DNA of 10,560 nucleotides from an uncultured Gammaproteobacteria bacterium (GCA_913050015.1 CAJXAZ010000030.1:1-10560), one strand, 5' to 3'; positions 1-7,564 are shown, counted from the first letter of the stretch. Notes: generated by a model from the letters alone, not told the origin. Program-made: numbers and translations.

Positions 1-1058
1 CCAAGCGTTGAGTTCTTGGTCTCTACAAAATTTCCAACCTTAGCTGAGCTCTCAATTTGGCTGCCTTCTCGTAATCTTGCATAAGGTCCGATAACGCAAT
101 TATCTCCAATCTTAGCTCCGTCTATATGAGAAAAAGCTTCTATTTTTGTATTGCTGCCTATGCTTGTATTTTTAAGAATAGAATTAGGGCCAATAGATAC
201 ATTATCGCCAAGGATAATATTACCCTCGAGGATTACATTTACGTCAATAGAGCAATCTCTTCCGCACTCTACACTTCCTCTAACATCAAGTCTTGAGGCA
301 TCGGTAATAGTAATTCCTTTTTCAAATAGGTCTTCTGCTTTCATTGCTCTGTATGTGGTCTCTAATTGTTCGAGTTCTTGTTTGCTGTTTGCACCCTTAA
401 CTTCATCGTTTGAAGCCTTGTATGTATTAATTCTAATCCCTTTTTCATTAATTATAGAAACTAAATCTGTTAAGTAAAACTCACCGGCCGCATTATTGTT
501 AGTTATTTTAGAAAGTCCTTCTTCTATTAAGGCTTTTGAGCCACAAAGTACGCCTGTAAAAATTTCTTGAATCTGCCTCTCTTCGTCTGTAGCATCTTTT
601 TCTTCAACTATCTCAAGGGCTTCATTATTATCATTTGTCTTTACCCTTCCATAGCCAAATGGCCTATCAAGAACGGTTGTCAAAATTGACAGTCCTGAGT
701 CAGAGCTTTCTATTAAATTTTGTAGTGTTTCTTTTCTAATAAGCGGAACATCTCCATACAAGACTAAGACCTTTGAATGATCTTTTACCTTGTCTAGCCC
801 ACACCTAACAGCATCACCTGTTCCTATTGGCTTGGGTTGAAGGCTCGATGTTATATTTAGATTATAGTTACCAGCCTCTTCTAAAACAGACTCTTTATCA
901 AAGCCCACTACTAAGGTTATATCTGAACTTACAGCCCCTGCTGTATAACAAATCTTCTCAAGCATAGAGGTTCCACCAATCTGCTGTAAGACTTTTGCTT
1001 TTTTAGATTTCATTCTTGAGCCGTGGCCGGCTGCAAGTATTATGGTATGTACGCTCAC
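1..1058 (-). CDS. glmU: GlmU, bifunctional UDP-GlcNAc pyrophosphorylase / glucosamine-1-P acetyltransferase (partial, C-terminus missing)
   Basis: Cytoplasmic enzyme that acetylates glucosamine-1-phosphate and then uridylylates it to UDP-GlcNAc, the precursor of peptidoglycan and lipopolysaccharide. About 352 residues are in the window; family members have about 456, so roughly 100 C-terminal residues lie beyond the left edge. The N-terminal domain shows the nucleotide-binding loop LAAGHGSRM (8-16), Lys22, YGDVP with metal-binding Asp103, GYGRV (135-139) and VEEKDATDE (151-159). From about residue 240 there are left-handed beta-helix hexapeptides, then ARLREG (327-332) and VETK (345-348), which hold the acetyltransferase substrate residues Arg330 and Lys348. 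The catalytic His region is outside the window. The start is GTG at 1058; there is no in-frame ATG upstream of it and no clear Shine-Dalgarno. It lies 26 bases after atpC, so co-transcription is likely. Two odd positions are Ala21 where Pro is usual and Phe167 where E. coli has Asn169. Identity is certain. Confidence 0.97.
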   Translation of the reverse strand, partial: MSVHTIILAAGHGSRMKSKKAKVLQQIGGTSMLEKICYTAGAVSSDITLVVGFDKESVLEEAGNYNLNITSSLQPKPIGTGDAVRCGLDKVKDHSKVLVLYGDVPLIRKETLQNLIESSDSGLSILTTVLDRPFGYGRVKTNDNNEALEIVEEKDATDEERQIQEIFTGVLCGSKALIEEGLSKITNNNAAGEFYLTDLVSIINEKGIRINTYKASNDEVKGANSKQELEQLETTYRAMKAEDLFEKGITITDASRLDVRGSVECGRDCSIDVNVILEGNIILGDNVSIGPNSILKNTSIGSNTKIEAFSHIDGAKIGDNCVIGPYARLREGSQIESSAKVGNFVETKNSTL

Positions 1059-1068
1059 AATATTTTTA

Positions 1069-1086
1069 AAGGTAAATGAATACCTT
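1069..1086 (-). other. Perfect 6-bp hairpin at the atpC/glmU junction
   Basis: On the coding strand AAGGTA, a six-base loop TTCATT, and TACCTT form a perfect inverted repeat that starts inside the atpC stop codon and ends 10 bases before the glmU GTG. It is followed by TAAAAATATT rather than a T run, so it does not look like an intrinsic terminator. It could be an mRNA processing or stability element, or could affect glmU initiation, because its AAGG is the only Shine-Dalgarno-like motif nearby. The structure is seen; the role is inference. Confidence 0.4.
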
Positions 1087-1498
1087 ACTGGTTTTTGCGT
1101 AGTTTTTGAATAGTTTTTAGTCTTGCTACAGCTTCGGCTAGTTGAGCTGATGCTTTTGCATAGTCTAAAGTAGCGTCTTTGTTGGCAAGATCTTGTTCTG
1201 CTGCTTCTTTAGCTTTAATGGCTTCGGATTCATCTAAACTGTCTGCTCTTTCTGCTGTGTCCGATAAAACGGTAACTAAATCAGGCTGAATTTCTATAAA
1301 ACCGCCTGAACAGTAAAACGCTTCTTCTTCGGAGCCGTTCTGAACTCTTACTGGTCCTGGAGCTAGTCCAGTTAAAAGAGGCGTATGACCAGGGGCAATA
1401 CCAAGCTCACCAAGTGATCCTGTAGCGAAAACCATAGTGGCTTCACCGGAATAAATTTCCTCACTTGAGGACACTATGCTGATCTTAATAGTACTCAT
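1085..1498 (-). CDS. atpC: ATP synthase epsilon subunit
   Basis: Epsilon subunit of the F1 central stalk, which joins gamma to the c-ring and can inhibit ATP hydrolysis. The 137-residue length is normal (E. coli about 139). The N-terminal beta-sandwich carries the family motif GELGIAPGHTPLLT (residues 30-43) and SGGFIEIQP near 64-72. The C-terminal half, from about residue 88, is the expected pair of charged, Ala-rich helices (DYAKASAQLAEAVARL). The ATG lies only 2 bases after the atpD TAA and has no recognisable Shine-Dalgarno, so its translation probably depends on ribosomes finishing atpD. That fits the single copy of epsilon per enzyme, against three of beta. It is the last atp gene; glmU follows. 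Identification is firm. Confidence 0.97.
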   Translation of the reverse strand: MSTIKISIVSSSEEIYSGEATMVFATGSLGELGIAPGHTPLLTGLAPGPVRVQNGSEEEAFYCSGGFIEIQPDLVTVLSDTAERADSLDESEAIKAKEAAEQDLANKDATLDYAKASAQLAEAVARLKTIQKLRKNQ

Positions 1499-1500
1499 AC

Positions 1501-2898
1501 TTATAGAGTCTTAGCCTTTTCTACTGCTTCTTCAATAGTTCCAACCATGTAGAAAGCTTGTTCTGGTAAATGATCGTAATCCCCTACTAGCAAGCCTTTA
1601 AAGGCTTTAATAGTATCTTCTAAAGATACGTATTTTCCTGGTGTTCCTGTAAATATTTCAGCAACGAAGAAAGGCTGTGATAAGAATTTCTGAGCCTTAC
1701 GTGCTCTTGCAACTAGCCCTTTATCCTCTTCTGATAACTCATCCATTCCAAGAATAGCAATAATATCTTTTAGCTCATTATATCTTTGTAATATTTTTTG
1801 AACTCCTTGTGCTACTGCGTAATGCTCTTCACCAACAACAAAAGGGTCTAACTGTCTGCTTGTAGAATCAAGAGGATCCACAGCAGGATAAATACCTAAT
1901 TCTGATATTTGTCTTGAAAGAACAACTGTTGCATCCAAATGAGCAAAAGTAGTTGCTGGAGATGGATCTGTTAAATCATCAGCTGGAACATAAACAGCCT
2001 GAATCGAAGTAATCGATCCTGACTTAGTTGATGTAATTCTTTCTTGAAGCGCGCCCATTTCTTCAGCTAGTGTTGGCTGGTATCCAACTGCTGAAGGCAT
2101 TCTTCCCAACAGTGCTGATACCTCAACACCGGCTAATGTATAACGGTAGATGTTGTCGATGAATAAAAGAACATCTTTTCCATCATCCCTAAATTTCTCA
2201 GCCATTGTAAGACCTGTTAAGGCCACTCTTAATCTATTTCCTGGAGGCTCATTCATTTGGCCGTAAACCATGGCAACTTTTGACATCTCAGGGTTCTCTA
2301 CGTTTACAACTCCAGATTCCTGCATTTCGTAATAAAAGTCATTACCTTCTCTAGTTCTTTCTCCAACTCCAGTGAAAACAGAAAGTCCTGAATGTTGTAA
2401 GGCGATATTGTTGATTAACTCCATCATGTTAACTGTCTTACCAACACCAGCTCCACCGAATAGTCCAACTTTTCCACCTTTAGCAAATGGACACATTAGA
2501 TCGATAACTTTAATACCTGTTTCTAAAAGCTCATTAGATGAAGATTGATCTGTATAACTAGGAGGTTTTCTGTGAATTGGCATTCTGTCTTGTTCGCCAA
2601 TAGGCCCCTTCTCGTCTATAGGATTACCTAGAACATCCATGATTCTGCCTAGTGTTTTCTCTCCAACAGGAACTGATATAGGTGCGTTTGTTCTTGAAAC
2701 AACTAAGCCCCTTTTAAGACCCTCAGTTACTCCCATTGCAATTGTTCTAACAATACCGTCGCCTAATTGCTGTTGAACTTCAAGAGTTGTTCCGCTCTCG
2801 TCAATCAATAAAGCTTCATATATCTTTGGGATATTATCTTTATCAAATTCGACATCGATAACCGCTCCAATAATCTGTGTAACTAATCCGTTGCTCAT
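1501..2898 (-). CDS. atpD: ATP synthase beta subunit (catalytic)
   Basis: Catalytic subunit of F1; three copies bind and convert ADP and phosphate. With the start chosen here it has 465 residues, close to the family norm of about 460. Visible elements are the N-terminal beta-barrel (IIGAVIDVEF, residues 9-18), the P-loop GGAGVGKT (148-155), the catalytic glutamate in GERTREGND (Glu180), the IDNIYRYTLAG segment, and DELSEED in the C-terminal domain, which couples to gamma. A longer reading frame opens at 2931 but would add 11 residues (MAAQQQFKEKI) encoded within the end of atpG. The ATG at 2898 is preceded by AAGGAG with 6-base spacing and begins with the family N-terminus MSNGLVTQIIGAVIDV, so it is preferred. 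It lies 10 bases after atpG. The sequence is strongly similar to the E. coli protein as I recall it. Confidence 0.98.
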   Translation of the reverse strand: MSNGLVTQIIGAVIDVEFDKDNIPKIYEALLIDESGTTLEVQQQLGDGIVRTIAMGVTEGLKRGLVVSRTNAPISVPVGEKTLGRIMDVLGNPIDEKGPIGEQDRMPIHRKPPSYTDQSSSNELLETGIKVIDLMCPFAKGGKVGLFGGAGVGKTVNMMELINNIALQHSGLSVFTGVGERTREGNDFYYEMQESGVVNVENPEMSKVAMVYGQMNEPPGNRLRVALTGLTMAEKFRDDGKDVLLFIDNIYRYTLAGVEVSALLGRMPSAVGYQPTLAEEMGALQERITSTKSGSITSIQAVYVPADDLTDPSPATTFAHLDATVVLSRQISELGIYPAVDPLDSTSRQLDPFVVGEEHYAVAQGVQKILQRYNELKDIIAILGMDELSEEDKGLVARARKAQKFLSQPFFVAEIFTGTPGKYVSLEDTIKAFKGLLVGDYDHLPEQAFYMVGTIEEAVEKAKTL

Positions 2899-2904
2899 AA
2901 TTTT

Positions 2905-2910
2905 CTCCTT
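2905..2910 (-). promoter_or_regulatory. Strong ribosome binding site of atpD
   Basis: The coding strand reads TAAGGAGAAAATTATG. AAGGAG overlaps the atpG stop codon and sits 6 bases before the atpD ATG. It decides the atpD start against the longer frame and fits the need for three beta subunits per gamma. Confidence 0.85.
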
Positions 2911-3772
2911 AAACTGCTGCTGCGCCGCCAACTATCTCAGAAAGTTCCTGAGTAATAGCCGCTTGTCTTACGTTGTTATATAAAAGTTCTAATTCTTTAA
3001 TCAAGTCACCTGCATTATCCGTTGCACTTTTCATGGCAATCATTTTTGCTGCCTGTTCACATGCATTATTTTCTACCACTGCCTGATAAACCAAGGACTC
3101 TATGTACCTAGTTAACAAGCCGTCTAAAAGTTCTTTTGCCTCTGGCTCATAAATATAATCCCAGTGTGTCGAAATTAATTCATCCTGTTCAGCTGGCGCT
3201 AATGGAATTAACTGCTGAACACCTGGTTTTTGCGTCATAGTGTTTACAAAACTATTTGAGCATAAATAAACCTGATCAATATCCCCATTCTTGTGCATGT
3301 CTAGAGCAACTTTCGTTAGCCCAATAAGATCATCTGGGTTTGGCTTATCACCAAGTTTGTCGGCAACAGCTACAACCTGACCACCAACACCCTTAAAGAA
3401 TGAAGCTGCCTTTGTTCCAACTAAAGCAAAGCAAGACTCTATGCCTTCTTTATTTAATTCAGCTGACTTATTTATTACCTGTCTAAATAAATTAGTGTTT
3501 AAACCGCCGCACAGACCTTTATCTGAAGAGATAACAATAAAACAAGCTTTTTTCGGAGTTCTTTCTTGGTAAAAAGGATGTGGGTACTCTGAACTAGCAG
3601 ATGCTATATGAGCTATCACATCTTTAATTTTTAAAGAATAAGGTCTTCCTTCAAGCATGCTGTCTTGAGTTTTCTTCATCTTACTCGCAGCAACCATCTC
3701 CATAGCTGAAGTAATCTTTTGCGTGCCTTTAATGCTCGCAATCTGCTTTCTTACTTCTTTAGTGTTAGCCAT
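2909..3772 (-). CDS. atpG: ATP synthase gamma subunit
   Basis: Central rotor shaft of F1; its long N- and C-terminal helices form a coiled coil inside the alpha3-beta3 ring and carry rotation from the c-ring. The 287-residue length equals the family norm. The N-terminus has the conserved run IASIKGTQKITSAMEMVAAS (residues 12-31), and the C-terminus ends with NNVRQAAITQELSEIVGGAA, the family signature that contacts the catalytic sites. The middle part is the Rossmann-like domain (CFIVISSDKGLCGGLN, about 77-92). The ATG follows the atpA stop by 12 bases; only a weak AAAAGAA precedes it, consistent with one copy per complex. Nothing is missing or broken. Confidence 0.97.
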   Translation of the reverse strand: MANTKEVRKQIASIKGTQKITSAMEMVAASKMKKTQDSMLEGRPYSLKIKDVIAHIASASSEYPHPFYQERTPKKACFIVISSDKGLCGGLNTNLFRQVINKSAELNKEGIESCFALVGTKAASFFKGVGGQVVAVADKLGDKPNPDDLIGLTKVALDMHKNGDIDQVYLCSNSFVNTMTQKPGVQQLIPLAPAEQDELISTHWDYIYEPEAKELLDGLLTRYIESLVYQAVVENNACEQAAKMIAMKSATDNAGDLIKELELLYNNVRQAAITQELSEIVGGAAAV

Positions 3773-3784
3773 TTCTTTTATAAA

Positions 3785-5329
3785 TTAAAAAGTTTGTGTT
3801 TTCTTAAAGTCTTCAACAAGAGCTGTGAATTGACTTTCAATGTCATCATTCCAGTCGCCTGTTGTATTTATCTGTTGCTCTAATTCAGCTTTTTCTGAAG
3901 TTAAGTAACCGTGTAATGCTTCTTCGAAGGCTAGGATCTTATCAACCTCAACGTCACCCATGTACCCTCTGTCAGCTGCAAACAGGCTTAATGCCTGTTG
4001 TGCAACACTCATAGGAGCATATTGTTTCTGTTTTAAAAGCTCGGTAAATGCCTTACCGTTTGCAAGCTGAAGTTTAGTAGCGTCATCTAAATCAGAGGCA
4101 AACTGTGAGAATGCTGCTAGTTCACGATATTGAGCTAACGCAGTTCTTACACCACCGGCTAATTTTTTCATTATCTTTGTTTGTGCTGCTCCACCAACCC
4201 TAGATACTGAAAGACCTGGGTTAATAGCTGGCCTAATGCCTGAATTAAATAATTCTGTTTCTAGATAAATCTGACCATCTGTAATCGAAATTACGTTAGT
4301 TGGAACAAATGCTGATACGTCGCCAGCTAATGTTTCGATAATAGGAAGTGCTGTTAAAGAGCCTGTTTTTCCTTTTACTTTTCCACCAGTAGCTTTTTCA
4401 ACATATTCCGCATTTACTCTAGCCGCTCTCTCTAAAAGTCTTGAATGAAGATAGAAAACATCTCCAGGATATGCTTCCCTTCCAGGAGGCCTTTTTAATA
4501 GTAAAGAAACCTGTCTATATGCTACCGCTTGTTTTGAAAGATCGTCGTAAACAATTAATGCATCCTCGCCTTTATCTCTAAAGTACTCACCCATTGAGCA
4601 TCCTGAATAAGCAGATAAATATTGCATAGGTGCTGGATCTGCAGCTGTAGCTGAAACAACAATTGTATGTTCCATAGCGCCATATTCTTCTAATTTTCTA
4701 ACAACGTTCGCTACAGTGGACTGCTTTTGTCCTATAGCAACATATATACATTTAACGCCTGTGCCTTTTTGGTTAATAATCGCATCAACGGCAACAGCTG
4801 TTTTACCTGTTTGTCTATCTCCGATAATAAGCTCTCTTTGTCCTCTTCCAATTGGCACCATCGCATCAACAGCTTTTAAGCCAATTTGAACTGGCTGATC
4901 AACTGATTGACGAGCAATAACTCCAGGGGCAACGACTTCAACAGGAGCCATTCTTTCTGCTTTTATTTCACCCTTACCATCAATTGGAACACCTAAAGTA
5001 TTAACCACTCTTCCAAGTAAGGCTTCTCCAACAGGTACTTCTAAAACCTTTCCTGTGCAGACAACTTTCTGTCCTTCAACAAGTTCTAGGTAATCGCCTA
5101 GAACAACAGCACCAACTGAATCTTGCTCTAAGTTAAGAGCCATTCCTTTTGATCCGTTTTCAAATTCTATAATTTCACCGTACATAACATCGCCCATGCC
5201 ATGTATTCTTACAATTCCGTCAGAGACACTTACGATAATTCCTTCATTTTTTCTTTCTGCTGAAAGATCAAGACCAGCGATTTTTTCTTTTAATACGCTG
5301 GAAATTTCTGATGGGTTTAATTGACTCAT
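3785..5329 (-). CDS. atpA: ATP synthase alpha subunit
   Basis: Non-catalytic nucleotide-binding subunit of the F1 hexamer, three copies per enzyme. Its 514 residues match the family (E. coli 513). Domains in order are the N-terminal helix that meets delta, a beta-barrel (about 28-95), the nucleotide domain with P-loop GDRQTGKT (170-177), and the C-terminal helical domain. The arginine finger that reaches into the beta catalytic site is present in SVSRVGG as Arg377. LLKRPPGREAYPGDVFYLHS (277-296) is the typical conserved run. The ATG is preceded by AAGGTG, which overlaps the atpH stop codon, with 5-base spacing; the gap to atpH is 9 bases. Identification is certain and all key residues are intact. 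Confidence 0.98.
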   Translation of the reverse strand: MSQLNPSEISSVLKEKIAGLDLSAERKNEGIIVSVSDGIVRIHGMGDVMYGEIIEFENGSKGMALNLEQDSVGAVVLGDYLELVEGQKVVCTGKVLEVPVGEALLGRVVNTLGVPIDGKGEIKAERMAPVEVVAPGVIARQSVDQPVQIGLKAVDAMVPIGRGQRELIIGDRQTGKTAVAVDAIINQKGTGVKCIYVAIGQKQSTVANVVRKLEEYGAMEHTIVVSATAADPAPMQYLSAYSGCSMGEYFRDKGEDALIVYDDLSKQAVAYRQVSLLLKRPPGREAYPGDVFYLHSRLLERAARVNAEYVEKATGGKVKGKTGSLTALPIIETLAGDVSAFVPTNVISITDGQIYLETELFNSGIRPAINPGLSVSRVGGAAQTKIMKKLAGGVRTALAQYRELAAFSQFASDLDDATKLQLANGKAFTELLKQKQYAPMSVAQQALSLFAADRGYMGDVEVDKILAFEEALHGYLTSEKAELEQQINTTGDWNDDIESQFTALVEDFKKTQTF

Positions 5330-5334
5330 TTTTT

Positions 5335-5340
5335 CACCTT
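5335..5340 (-). promoter_or_regulatory. Ribosome binding site of atpA
   Basis: AAGGTG lies 5 bases before the atpA ATG and shares bases with the atpH TAA stop (TTTTTAAGGTGAAAAAATG). A ribosome ending atpH would therefore finish directly at the atpA initiation site. Confidence 0.75.
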
Positions 5341-5875
5341 AAAAATTTAATTGGTTTACAAGCTTGTTAACCTTTCCTCTTATGGAAAGATCTAGTGTTT
5401 CATCGCCTACCTTTATAGATAAACCGCCCATTAACTTTGGGTCTTCTGAAAAATATATATTTGCATCATTGCCATAAGAAGATCTGAGCTTTTTCTCAAT
5501 GCCCTCTCTGGCTTCGTCGCTTGGTGCAGTTGCCACAAACACCTCGATAGAATTCTGTTCTTTGTGGTTCTCAAGAAGCTCTTGATAGATCGAATAAATT
5601 GGCTGAAGAAGATTTAATCTTTTGTTTTCTGCCAAAATAGAAAGAAGTCTTTTTGATGTATCAGTAATACTATCTTCAAAAAGATTAACCAATGTATCTA
5701 CCAGTTGCTGTCTCGACAGTGTTGGATTCTCAATAGTGTTAGTTACTTCCACAGATTCAGAAACAATGGCCATGATTTTTAGTTCATTAGCCATATCTTC
5801 TAATTTCTCAATCTCAAGCGCAGTTGCAAACAGGGCTTTTGCATAAGGTCTTGCGAGTGGAGTTAACTCAATCAT
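5339..5875 (-). CDS. atpH: ATP synthase delta subunit
   Basis: Delta subunit (OSCP homologue), which sits on top of F1 and ties it to the b-subunit stator. Length 178 is typical (E. coli 177). The N-terminal helical bundle begins with LTPLARPYAKALFATA (residues 4-19), the usual RPYAxAxF start. The C-terminal part contains LMGGLSIKVGDETLDLSIRG (148-167), the family signature for the b-binding end. The ATG at 5875 follows the atpF TAG by 3 bases; GAGGAG lies 9 bases upstream inside the last atpF codons. The middle is variable, as is normal for this subunit. A confident call. Confidence 0.96.
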   Translation of the reverse strand: MIELTPLARPYAKALFATALEIEKLEDMANELKIMAIVSESVEVTNTIENPTLSRQQLVDTLVNLFEDSITDTSKRLLSILAENKRLNLLQPIYSIYQELLENHKEQNSIEVFVATAPSDEAREGIEKKLRSSYGNDANIYFSEDPKLMGGLSIKVGDETLDLSIRGKVNKLVNQLNF

Positions 5876-5878
5876 TGT

Positions 5879-6349
5879 CTAAAGCTCCTCAGCTGCCTTT
5901 TTCAGAATAGCATCATGCTTTTCTGGTGAAATTTCATCGCCAAGAATCTTTTGAGTTGTATCAATGATAATCTCAGACATTTGCTGTCTTAATTCTTCTT
6001 TAGCTTTATTAGTTTCATTTTCAATGGTTGTAGATGCCGAGGTCATTATTTTCTCTGCTTCAGCTTCTGCTTTAGATGATGCATCCCCAACAATTTGAGA
6101 TGCTCTTGCATTAGCTTTTTCAAGAATTCCAGCTGCCTCTGATTTAGCTTGATCTAGTTCTTTATCAAAGGCTAATTTTGCCTCTTCTAATGAATCATCT
6201 GCTTTTTTTGCCGCCTCTAAACCATCCGAGATTCTTTTCTCTCTCTCTTCCATAATTGAGATGATTGGAGGCCATACGTATTTCCAACATATAGCTACAA
6301 ACACTACAAAAACTAGTGCCTGGGCAATCAGGGTGGCGTTAATATTCAT
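5879..6349 (-). CDS. atpF: ATP synthase subunit b
   Basis: Peripheral-stalk subunit; a dimer anchors F1 to the membrane. It has 156 residues, the same as E. coli. One membrane helix spans about residues 5-25 (ALVFVVFVAICWKYVWPP at 11-28 is the family signature), followed by a long, charged, Ala/Glu/Lys-rich helix to about 140 that forms the right-handed coiled coil, and a C-terminal delta-binding segment. The ATG lies 6 bases after the atpE TAG with only a weak AGAAAAAC upstream, so translation is probably partly coupled to atpE. Only one b gene is present; there is no b' paralogue, as expected for a gammaproteobacterium. Confidence 0.97.
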   Translation of the reverse strand: MNINATLIAQALVFVVFVAICWKYVWPPIISIMEEREKRISDGLEAAKKADDSLEEAKLAFDKELDQAKSEAAGILEKANARASQIVGDASSKAEAEAEKIMTSASTTIENETNKAKEELRQQMSEIIIDTTQKILGDEISPEKHDAILKKAAEEL

Positions 6350-6355
6350 GTTTTT

Positions 6356-6577
6356 CTATATAGCAAAAAGCATGTACATACCCAGACCAACACCGATCAT
6401 TGGTACAGCATCAACAAGACCCATAACAATAAAAAACTGAGTTCTAAGTAATGGTATTAATTCAGGCTGTCTTGCAACACCTTCGATATACTTACTTCCT
6501 AAAACACCCACTCCAATTGCAGCTCCAACGGCTCCAAGTCCAACGATTATCGCTGCGGCTAAAATACTATATTCCAT
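6356..6577 (-). CDS. atpE: ATP synthase subunit c (proteolipid ring)
   Basis: Fo proteolipid that forms the rotating c-ring. Its 73 residues make a two-helix hairpin: helix 1 about 4-28 with the Gly/Ala packing run GAVGAAIGVGVLG (15-27), the polar loop ARQPE (35-39) that meets gamma and epsilon, and helix 2 about 46-72. The ion-binding carboxylate is Asp56 in GLVDAVPM. The Glu-Ser pair and helix-1 Gln of sodium-type c subunits are absent, so the ring should carry protons (inference from known c-subunit motifs). The gap to atpB is 30 bases, the largest within the operon, and holds a strong ribosome binding site, as expected for a subunit needed in about ten copies. Confidence 0.98.
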   Translation of the reverse strand: MEYSILAAAIIVGLGAVGAAIGVGVLGSKYIEGVARQPELIPLLRTQFFIVMGLVDAVPMIGVGLGMYMLFAI

Positions 6578-6583
6578 ATCACT

Positions 6584-6589
6584 CTCCTT
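6584..6589 (-). promoter_or_regulatory. Strong ribosome binding site of atpE
   Basis: AAAGGAGAG contains AAGGAG 6 bases before the atpE ATG, within the 30-base atpB/atpE gap. In E. coli the atpE initiation region is likewise placed in a longer gap and is unusually efficient, to overproduce subunit c. The similar layout here suggests the same strategy. Confidence 0.85.
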
Positions 6590-6607
6590 TCAAGTTAATC
6601 AGATCTA

Positions 6608-7564
6608 TTAATGATCTTCTGTTTCGTGCGCCATTGCTAAATAAACAATAGTTAACACCATAAAAATAAACGACTGTAGGGCTAATATCAAAATATGAAA
6701 TAGTGCCCATAATAAATGCAAACCAAAGCCCATCATACCAATTGCAAAAGAGCTAAAGAATAGCATTAGTGCAATTAGAATAAATATCATCTCTCCTGCG
6801 TAAAGATTTCCAAACAATCTTAAACCTAGGGATATTGGTTTAGCTAAAAAGTTAACCATTTCTAAAATAAAGTTAACTGGCATTAACCATTTTCCAAAAG
6901 GATGCAGAGTTAATTCGGCTACAAAGTTTTTTAGTCCTTTGACAGTAATGCTGTAATAGATGATTAGAATAAATACACCAAGTGCCATTCCTAATGTGAT
7001 GTTTGGATCTGTCGTTGGTACAACTTTAAAATATTCTAGGCCGGCAGCTTTTGCTAGCTCGGGCAGGAAGTCTACTGGAACAAGGTCCATTAAGTTCATC
7101 AGAAATACCCAAACCATAATAGTTAGCGCTAAAGGCCCTATTAAAGGATTTTTAGCCGAGGTAAATATACTTTGAACATTATCATTAACAAACTCTACGC
7201 ACATTTCTACAAAATTTTGCAGCCCTGTTGGTGTGTCTGTGTTTTTCGCTATGGCGAATCTAAATATTGTAATAAAGACTATTCCAAGAAAAATTGACCA
7301 TCCTATTGAATCTACATGAAGAGCCCAAAAACCCATATCAGCTGCTTGGCTAGATCCGTGTGCAAAAGTCCATGTATCTGCAGGTACTACTTTTGGCATA
7401 TCCCAAACATAACTATCTGCGTTACAAGTCCAAACCTCTGATTCGTATGGAAGTCTTCCAAGAGTAAGGTTGGTAAGATGATGTTGGATATATCCAGTAA
7501 CGGTCAGCTCTGGTTGTTTACAGGCTGCTCCGACGACATGCTCTACTCCGTATGCTGATGCCAT
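6608..7564 (-). CDS. atpB: ATP synthase subunit a, with extended N-terminus
   Basis: Membrane stator of Fo that forms the two proton half-channels beside the c-ring. The essential arginine is Arg249 in SLGLRLFGN; the channel residues matching E. coli Glu219, His245 and Gln252 are Glu258 (YAGE), His290 (LFHILI) and Gln297. Membrane helices are predicted near 85-104, 140-162, 187-207, 230-245, 252-272 and 284-311. The length of 318 exceeds E. coli (271). Part of the excess, WTFAHGSSQAADMGFWALHVD (65-85), resembles the pseudomonad form, but residues 38-64 and the leading segment with Cys15 and Cys47 are longer than the versions I know. The start at 7564 overlaps the atpI stop by one base (TAATG). 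It is kept because GYIQHHLTNLT (24-34) matches the family N-terminus and no in-frame ATG lies between it and that motif. Confidence 0.96.
   Translation of the reverse strand: MASAYGVEHVVGAACKQPELTVTGYIQHHLTNLTLGRLPYESEVWTCNADSYVWDMPKVVPADTWTFAHGSSQAADMGFWALHVDSIGWSIFLGIVFITIFRFAIAKNTDTPTGLQNFVEMCVEFVNDNVQSIFTSAKNPLIGPLALTIMVWVFLMNLMDLVPVDFLPELAKAAGLEYFKVVPTTDPNITLGMALGVFILIIYYSITVKGLKNFVAELTLHPFGKWLMPVNFILEMVNFLAKPISLGLRLFGNLYAGEMIFILIALMLFFSSFAIGMMGFGLHLLWALFHILILALQSFIFMVLTIVYLAMAHETEDH

Noticed and set aside
151..477. A plus-strand open frame of 108 codons
   Set aside because: It lies wholly inside glmU on the other strand, shows no domain or coherent motif, and is explained by the well-supported glmU frame. 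The other plus-strand frames (for example 9390-9644 and 9961-10191) are rejected for the same reason.
2899..2931. Longer start for atpD adding MAAQQQFKEKI
   Set aside because: The added codons lie in the end of atpG and in the Shine-Dalgarno AAGGAG; the family N-terminus begins at the ATG at 2898.
6356..6577. Possibility that the c-ring carries sodium
   Set aside because: The ion site is Asp56 followed by Ala, and helix 1 lacks the Gln of sodium-type rings, so it is the proton type.
6601..6617. Inverted repeat AGATC/GATCT with a 7-base loop at the atpB stop
   Set aside because: A 5-bp AT-rich stem is short enough to occur by chance and has no T run after it; it is not a convincing terminator or regulator.
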